Shown here: piece after piece, positions 40,638-45,564 of the stretch
How the letters are laid out: each line of letters starts with the position of its first letter
Numbering within the stretch: position 1 is the stretch's first letter
Assembly: GCA_002345545.1 (NCBI GenBank)
Contig: DDVW01000055.1
Span: 1-45,564, forward strand
DNA from: Stenotrophomonas sp. UBA2302
GTDB lineage: Bacteria; Pseudomonadota; Gammaproteobacteria; Xanthomonadales; Xanthomonadaceae
DNA: 45,564 nt
Reading direction: 5' to 3'
Notes under the pieces: model-generated
What the model was told of the DNA's origin: nothing
The model's database searches: none
The model's input: only the letters and a program-made list of their open reading frames with translations
Program-made: the position numbers and the translations under genes

Positions 40638-41912
40638 ATGCGCCTGTTCCCCACTTCCATCGCCGTGGTGTGCGTGCTGCTCGGTGCCTGCTCCGGCGCT
40701 GACTCCTCAGGCACGGTCGCCGCCGTCGCGGAGCCCCGGCCCTATTTGCAGCTGCAGGCCGTGCCGTGGGCATTGCCGGCCGATCCGGTCGCCGCACAGC
40801 CGGATCTGGTCGCCACGCCCGATGGCAGCCTGCTGCTGGCGTGGCTGTCACCCGATGCGCAGGGCCATCGGCTGCGTTACGCGCGTTTTGCCGGCAACCA
40901 GTGGCAGGCACCGCGGCAGATCGCCCGCGGTGACGACTGGTTCGTGAACTGGGCCGACACCCCGCACCTGCTCGCCAGCGCCGACGGTGCGCTGTGGGCG
41001 CAATGGCTGCGCAAGTCCGCCGGCACCCCATACGCCTACGACGTGCAGCTGGCGCGTTCGGCCGACGGCGTGCAGTGGTCGACGCCACTCACCGTGCACG
41101 ATGACGGCAGCGCCAGCGAGCACGGTTTCGTGTCGCTGTGGCCGCACGGCAGCGATGGCATCGGCATCGCCTGGCTGGACGGGCGCAACACCGCCAGCAG
41201 CACCGATCACTCCCACGGCAGCGGTGCGATGACCCTGCGCAGCGCCCGCTTCGATGCCGGGCTGCGCAAGCACGAGGAGGTCGAACTGGACGCGATGACC
41301 TGCGACTGCTGCCAGACCGGCGCCAGTGTCGCCGCCGAGGGCGCGGTGCTGGTGTATCGCGGCCGCGATACCGGCGAAATCCGTGACATCCAGCTGCGCC
41401 GGCAGACCGCCGCTGGCTGGCAGCCGGTGCAGCGCGTGCATGCCGACCACTGGATGATGCCGGCCTGCCCGGTCAACGGCCCTTCGGTGACCACACGCGG
41501 CAGCGAGGTGTGGGTGGCGTGGTACACCGCGCCACAGGGCGAGCCGTTGTTGCGGCTGGCCCACAGCAGCGATGGGGGCGCCACGTTCGGCACACCGCGC
41601 GAGCCGGATCGCGGCATGGAAGTGCAGGGCCGCGTGCAGATCGCCGCCGATGCCGGCGGCCTGTGGCTGGCCTGGCTGCGCGAGGACGGCCACGCGCAAT
41701 CGCTGTGGCTTGCGCGCTACAGCCCGACGCTGGAACGCGAGCTCGGCCGCCTGCAGGTGGCGGTCCTGCAGGGGCGCGGCCGCGGTACCGGCTTTCCGCG
41801 CCTGCTCGCCGACGACGGCAGCGCGCGGCTGGTATGGACCGATGTGGTCGATGGCAAGCCGCAGCTGCGCGGCGCACTCGTCTCCGCGTTGCCAACCACG
41901 GACACACCGTAA
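40638..41912 (+). CDS. Lipoprotein with sialidase-like (BNR) beta-propeller and CDCC motif
   Basis: 424 residues from ATG 40638. Type II signal peptide with lipobox LLGAC (IAVVCVLLGACSG), so it is anchored to a membrane. The mature part has repeated blade-like units: RYARFAGNQWQAPRQIARG, DVQLARSADGVQWSTPLTV, RLAHSSDGGATFGTPREP and LWLARYSPTLERELG, in the S-x-D-G-x-x-W/F pattern of Asp-box propellers. Unusual are ELDAMTCDCCQTGASVA near the middle and DHWMMPACPVNGPSV. These Cys are conserved in a group of proteins usually labelled exo-alpha-sialidase, but the Arg triad of true sialidases is not evident. Function unknown; metal or cofactor binding by the Cys cluster is possible. It is convergent with tamB. 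Confidence 0.75.
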   Translation: MRLFPTSIAVVCVLLGACSGADSSGTVAAVAEPRPYLQLQAVPWALPADPVAAQPDLVATPDGSLLLAWLSPDAQGHRLRYARFAGNQWQAPRQIARGDDWFVNWADTPHLLASADGALWAQWLRKSAGTPYAYDVQLARSADGVQWSTPLTVHDDGSASEHGFVSLWPHGSDGIGIAWLDGRNTASSTDHSHGSGAMTLRSARFDAGLRKHEEVELDAMTCDCCQTGASVAAEGAVLVYRGRDTGEIRDIQLRRQTAAGWQPVQRVHADHWMMPACPVNGPSVTTRGSEVWVAWYTAPQGEPLLRLAHSSDGGATFGTPREPDRGMEVQGRVQIAADAGGLWLAWLREDGHAQSLWLARYSPTLERELGRLQVAVLQGRGRGTGFPRLLADDGSARLVWTDVVDGKPQLRGALVSALPTTDTP

Positions 41913-41957
41913 ACCGGCAGCGCGCGCGCCTCCGGCGGCCGGACATTCCACCCGGCT

Positions 41958-41986
41958 CCCGGGTGCGCTGCGCTTACCCGGGCTAC
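41958..41986 (-). repeat. GTAG-type REP element
   Basis: On the minus strand GTAGCCCGGGTAAGCGCAGC continues to CCCGGG, forming a CCCGGGT/ACCCGGG stem with an inner GCGC pairing. This repeat is widely scattered in Stenotrophomonas, Xanthomonas and Pseudomonas genomes. It lies between the convergent lipoprotein and tamB genes, the usual position. Confidence 0.75.
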
Positions 41987-42014
41987 GTCACTCCTGCATG
42001 TGCGACGTGCCGGC

Positions 42015-45000
42015 CTACTTCTCCTTGCTCCAGTTCACCGAGCCGCGGTTTTCCACCGTGGACGATTCGATCTCGATGTCGAAACCGCGACGCAGCAGGT
42101 ACTTGAGGGTGAGCACCGAGCCGCTGCCGATCAGCGACACGCCATAGCCGATGTAGAGCTTGGGCGTGATGAACTTGCCGACACCGATCACCGCCCCACC
42201 CAGCGCGCGCGACTGGCTGACACCGGCATCGTCCAGCCCCAGCTTGGCGCCGATCTGCGCGGCCAGCAGCCCGCTGCCTGCCGACAGCGCCGCCGAGGCC
42301 GCGTTGACCTGCTGCGCCTGGTCGGAACTGGCCAGGCTCAGGCTGCGGCCGAGCACCAGGTAGGACAGCGCCTCGGACTGCGACATCGCCGGATCGGACC
42401 ACACGTCCACGCGCGGCTGCTGGGCGCGGCCGGTGACGTGGATGCCGGCGGTGACATCGCCGATGGCGCGCTGCGCGCGGATATTGATGCGCGGGTCGGA
42501 GACGATGCCGTGGTTCCACAGCAGCTGGCCGTCGGTGATGGTCAGGTCCTGGCCATAGGCCTTGTAGCGGCCGCTCACTTCCAGCCCGCCATTGGCGCTC
42601 ATCTCGCGGCCGGGAATCGCCCGCACCTGCATCTTGCCGGTCAGCCCGCCCTTCAGGCCGAAGCCGTTCATCCGGACCTTGTCGCCGAGACTGACCACCA
42701 GGTCCATGTCCAGCGGCGAGGTGCGTGACTCCTCCGGATCGACCGGGTCCAGCACCACCACGTCCTCGGACACCGAGGTGCCGCGGTCCAGCCGCTCCAG
42801 GTCGATGTCCGCCTCGGGCACGTGCACGCTGCCACGCAGCTCCATTGCCGCCGCGGCCAGGGTGAACTGCAGGTCCGGGTTGGCGACCACGCGCAGCTCG
42901 CTGGTGTTGGAGACCAGCACGTTGTCGCCATGGATGTGCAGCTGCAACGGCTGCGCGTCGCCGAACCAGGACAGCCCGCCCTCGACCTGCAGCGCACCCT
43001 CGCCACCGGTCTTGGCCGAGGCACTGATCCGCGCCGAGCCGTCGGGCTGGGCGATGAAGTTGCCCTTGCCCTCGCTCAGGGTCAGGCCGAGCGCCGGCAG
43101 TTCGCCGGTGAAGTCGCTCAGCTTGGCCTCACCCCCCAGCGAAGGCTGTCCGCGCACGCCGCGCAGGCTGACGTGGCCTTCGATCAGGCCCTTGGGCCGC
43201 ACCAGATCCGGCGAGAACAGCTCCAGCCAGTACAGCCGCGACATGTTCAGGTACAGCTCGCCATGCAGCGGTGCACCCGGCTCCCAGCCGGTCTGCACCT
43301 TGGCGTCGATGAAGCCATCGCCCTGGAAACCGACGCCGAGATAGCCGTTGATGGCGCCGGGTTGCAGGTCCAGGTTCAGCGAGAAGTGGTCGTAACGCAC
43401 CAGCTCGCCGCGGGCGTTGTCGCCCAGGCGGATGCCGCCCTCCAGCGAGGCGATCTTGAAGCCACCCTCCCAGGTGTTGCCACGCGGCCGCAGCCGGCCG
43501 TCGAGGGTGACATCGCCACGCAGATGGATCTGGCGGCCGGAATTGGGCGGCAGCCACGGCTGCACCAGCGCAAGCGGCAGGGCGTCGCCGGACAGGCGCA
43601 GGCCCTCGCGCGGCCAGTCGGCGTCCACGCACAGCGCACCGCCGGTATTGGCACCCAGGCAGGTGGCGGCCAGGGTGAAATTGTCGCCCTGCACGCTGAA
43701 GGCGGCCGGCTGGCGCAGCTGCCACGGCGCTCCCTTGGCCGGCGTGACCCGCAGCGCCGCCAACGCCCCCTGCCATCCCTGCCCGTGCTGGCGCAGGCTG
43801 CCGGACAGCGCCAGCGCGCCGAGGTCGTTGCCGGCCTCGGCGTCCAGTTGCAGGTCCTGCAGGTTGCCGCGGGTGCTGATGTGCAGCCGCTCCAGCAGCA
43901 TGCCGACCTGCACCGCACTGCCGCGGATCTCCAGCGCACCGTTGTCACCGCGCCACGGCAGGCGCCCGTTGATGCTCAGCTGCTGCGCCTTCCAGTCGTC
44001 CCACTGCAGGCCGGTGCCCTGCAGGTCGGCGCGGATATCCGGCTGTTCCGGGGTGCCACGGACCTGCACGGTGCCGGCCACGCTGCCACTGGCCGTGGGC
44101 AGCAGGTCGGACAGGTGCAGCGGCTCCAGCCGCGCGTCCACCTCCAGGTGGTCGCCGAGCGTGCCCTTGGCCTCGATCCGGCTGCCGCCCAGCACCAGCC
44201 GCACATCGCCTTCGCCGCGGGTGTCGTGCAGCGTCACCTTGGCGCGTGCATCGACACTGCGCCCGCGCAGCTGGCCGCGCAGTTGCGGCAGGTCCAGATG
44301 GGCATCGAAGCGCGGCGCCGCCTCCGGATCGGTCACCGGCAGCTGCTGGCCGGTGGAGGCCAGCGTGCCGGACAGGTTGCCATCCCAGCCCGGCAGGAAA
44401 TAGCCGGGGTCGAAACCGGCCAGCCGGGCATCGACATCCCAGGCCAGCGCCGGCTGCCAGGTGACCGAGCCGCTTAGCTCCGTCGAGCCGCCCGGCGTGG
44501 TCGCGGTGAGCTGCTCGATCCGTACCTGGCGGTCGCTGCCACGCAGGTCGAAATCGAGCTGGGCCGCCTGCGCCTCACGCGCCACTTCCGCCCGGCCCAG
44601 CGCCGCCCAGTTCTTCAGGTTGCCGGCCACGCCCAGCCACGCCTCCTTCAGGTGCATCGGCTCCGGCACATCACCGGGACTGGCCGGATCGGAGGCCGGC
44701 GTCCAGGTCAGTTGCCGTGCCGCCACCGCCAGATGGAAGCCCGGATTGCGCGCATCGCTGAAATCGGCCTTGCCCCGCAGCTGCAGGCCGCCGCCCAGCG
44801 CTTCCAGCGCCAGCGGCGCAACCGTCAGCACCTGCTGTTCGATGGCGATATTGGACGGCGCCAGCACCAGTTCGTTGTCACCCTGGCGCAGGCGGCCCTG
44901 CAGCTGTGCCTTGCCGCCACGCCCGCGGGCGTTGAAGTCCAGCGCCAGCGGCGCCGGTGCCACGGCCAGGTACTGCGCCGGCACCAGCTGCCCGAGGTCG

Positions 45001-45564
45001 AGCTGCTCGCCGCGCACACTGGCCTGCCATACCGGATCGCTGCGGCCGTCCAGCACCAGCCGGGCCTGCAGCGGCGCCGGCGCATGCCCGGCCAGCGCCA
45101 CTTCCATGTGCGCCAGATCCCCGCGCGCGACCAGCCCCAGCGATGCCGGCCGCTGCCCCGGGCGTGCCGGCAGCCGCGCCCGTACGGTCAGATCGGTGCG
45201 GTAGTCACGGCCGGGCAGGTAGTGGCCATCGATATGGAAATCGCCCAGATTGCTGTCGACCGCGATCGCGCGGGCCCGGAACTCGCCGTTGGCGGCCTCG
45301 ATGCCGCCGCGGATGCGGCTGATGGCGATCGCCGGGGCGTCCTGCTGCAGGATGCGCAGGCCATCGACCTCGAGCCGGTCGGCCTGCAGCGCCAGCGGCA
45401 GCTCGATGGCCGGCAGCACGTCCGGCCAGCGCGGCAGCTCGAACGGGGTGTCTTCCGACGGCCCCAGCTCCAGCACGGCATCGCTCAGCCGCAGCGCGTC
45501 CAGCCGCAGCTTGCGGCCCAGCAGCGGGCGGATATCCGGGTCCAGGTAGGCCTGGGCCGCGGTG
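42015..45564 (-). CDS. tamB: Translocation and assembly module protein TamB (N-terminus missing)
   Basis: The frame is open to the right edge; 1182 residues and the stop are in view, and the start lies outside. The sequence is almost entirely repeating amphipathic beta-strands of the AsmA/TamB bridge type (for example GRDYRTDLTVRARLPARPG, GLQLRGKADFSDARNPGF). The C-terminal DUF490 part is clear: LDMDLVVSLGDKVRMNGFGLKGGLTGKMQV, ASNGGL-like SANGGLEVSGRYKAYGQDL, YLVLGRSLSLASSDQAQQVNAA, TPKLYIGYGVSLIG, ending FDIEIESSTVENRGSVNWSK. TamB spans the periplasm and, with TamA, carries phospholipid between membranes and aids assembly of some outer-membrane proteins. tamA would be expected just upstream, beyond the edge. 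Confidence 0.95.
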   Translation of the reverse strand, partial: TAAQAYLDPDIRPLLGRKLRLDALRLSDAVLELGPSEDTPFELPRWPDVLPAIELPLALQADRLEVDGLRILQQDAPAIAISRIRGGIEAANGEFRARAIAVDSNLGDFHIDGHYLPGRDYRTDLTVRARLPARPGQRPASLGLVARGDLAHMEVALAGHAPAPLQARLVLDGRSDPVWQASVRGEQLDLGQLVPAQYLAVAPAPLALDFNARGRGGKAQLQGRLRQGDNELVLAPSNIAIEQQVLTVAPLALEALGGGLQLRGKADFSDARNPGFHLAVAARQLTWTPASDPASPGDVPEPMHLKEAWLGVAGNLKNWAALGRAEVAREAQAAQLDFDLRGSDRQVRIEQLTATTPGGSTELSGSVTWQPALAWDVDARLAGFDPGYFLPGWDGNLSGTLASTGQQLPVTDPEAAPRFDAHLDLPQLRGQLRGRSVDARAKVTLHDTRGEGDVRLVLGGSRIEAKGTLGDHLEVDARLEPLHLSDLLPTASGSVAGTVQVRGTPEQPDIRADLQGTGLQWDDWKAQQLSINGRLPWRGDNGALEIRGSAVQVGMLLERLHISTRGNLQDLQLDAEAGNDLGALALSGSLRQHGQGWQGALAALRVTPAKGAPWQLRQPAAFSVQGDNFTLAATCLGANTGGALCVDADWPREGLRLSGDALPLALVQPWLPPNSGRQIHLRGDVTLDGRLRPRGNTWEGGFKIASLEGGIRLGDNARGELVRYDHFSLNLDLQPGAINGYLGVGFQGDGFIDAKVQTGWEPGAPLHGELYLNMSRLYWLELFSPDLVRPKGLIEGHVSLRGVRGQPSLGGEAKLSDFTGELPALGLTLSEGKGNFIAQPDGSARISASAKTGGEGALQVEGGLSWFGDAQPLQLHIHGDNVLVSNTSELRVVANPDLQFTLAAAAMELRGSVHVPEADIDLERLDRGTSVSEDVVVLDPVDPEESRTSPLDMDLVVSLGDKVRMNGFGLKGGLTGKMQVRAIPGREMSANGGLEVSGRYKAYGQDLTITDGQLLWNHGIVSDPRINIRAQRAIGDVTAGIHVTGRAQQPRVDVWSDPAMSQSEALSYLVLGRSLSLASSDQAQQVNAASAALSAGSGLLAAQIGAKLGLDDAGVSQSRALGGAVIGVGKFITPKLYIGYGVSLIGSGSVLTLKYLLRRGFDIEIESSTVENRGSVNWSKEK

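Overview
The window is about 68% GC and densely coded, with gene sets and REP-type repeats typical of the Xanthomonadaceae. It looks most like Stenotrophomonas or a close relative (Pseudoxanthomonas, Lysobacter, Xanthomonas), but no rRNA or species marker is present, so the genus is an inference. No tRNA, rRNA, CRISPR array, transposase or phage gene was found. The organisation looks chromosomal: rsmG-parA-parB, acs, xthA and tamB are all present.

Layout. 1-972: 5' part of a heavy-metal efflux locus on the minus strand (TolC/CzcC-type protein cut by the window edge, preceded by a His-rich CzcI-like protein). 1102-5308: a secreted DUF885 metallopeptidase, then an envelope-sugar group (LAB_N membrane protein, GT2 glycosyltransferase, UDP-glucuronate-epimerase-like SDR). 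5504-8004: rsmG-parA-parB. 8110-9931: Sfp-type phosphopantetheinyl transferase, GlsB/YeaQ membrane protein, exonuclease III. 9964-12685: aldehyde dehydrogenase and a divergent class A beta-lactamase-like serine hydrolase.

12867-23960 is an acetate-utilisation module. A DcaP-like porin, a DUF485 protein (YjcH) and the acetate symporter ActP run leftwards. Acetyl-CoA synthetase (acs) diverges from them and is followed by a LuxR-type response regulator (CrbR). The cognate transporter-fused hybrid kinase (CrbS) lies nearby. The acs/porin intergenic region carries two near-identical 22-bp half-palindromic boxes that are good candidates for the CrbR operator. Between crbR and crbS sits mntP with a yybP-ykoY manganese riboswitch, bracketed by two REP elements.

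24147-38250 is the most unusual part. A three-gene operon encodes a giant (about 2864 aa) DUF11/SdrD_B repeat exoprotein, a 1127-aa protein with an Ig-like N-terminus and an outer-membrane beta-barrel, and an OmpA-type peptidoglycan-binding protein. It is preceded by an OmpR-type winged-helix regulator with a degenerate receiver. A comparatively AT-rich control region lies between regulator and operon and contains a perfect palindrome and an 11-bp-spaced direct repeat. I read this as a candidate dedicated surface-display system with its own regulator.

38398-45564: an S46 dipeptidyl-peptidase with a clear terminator, a lipoprotein with a sialidase-like beta-propeller fold and a Cys-rich CDCC motif, a GTAG-type REP, and the C-terminal part of TamB, cut by the right edge.
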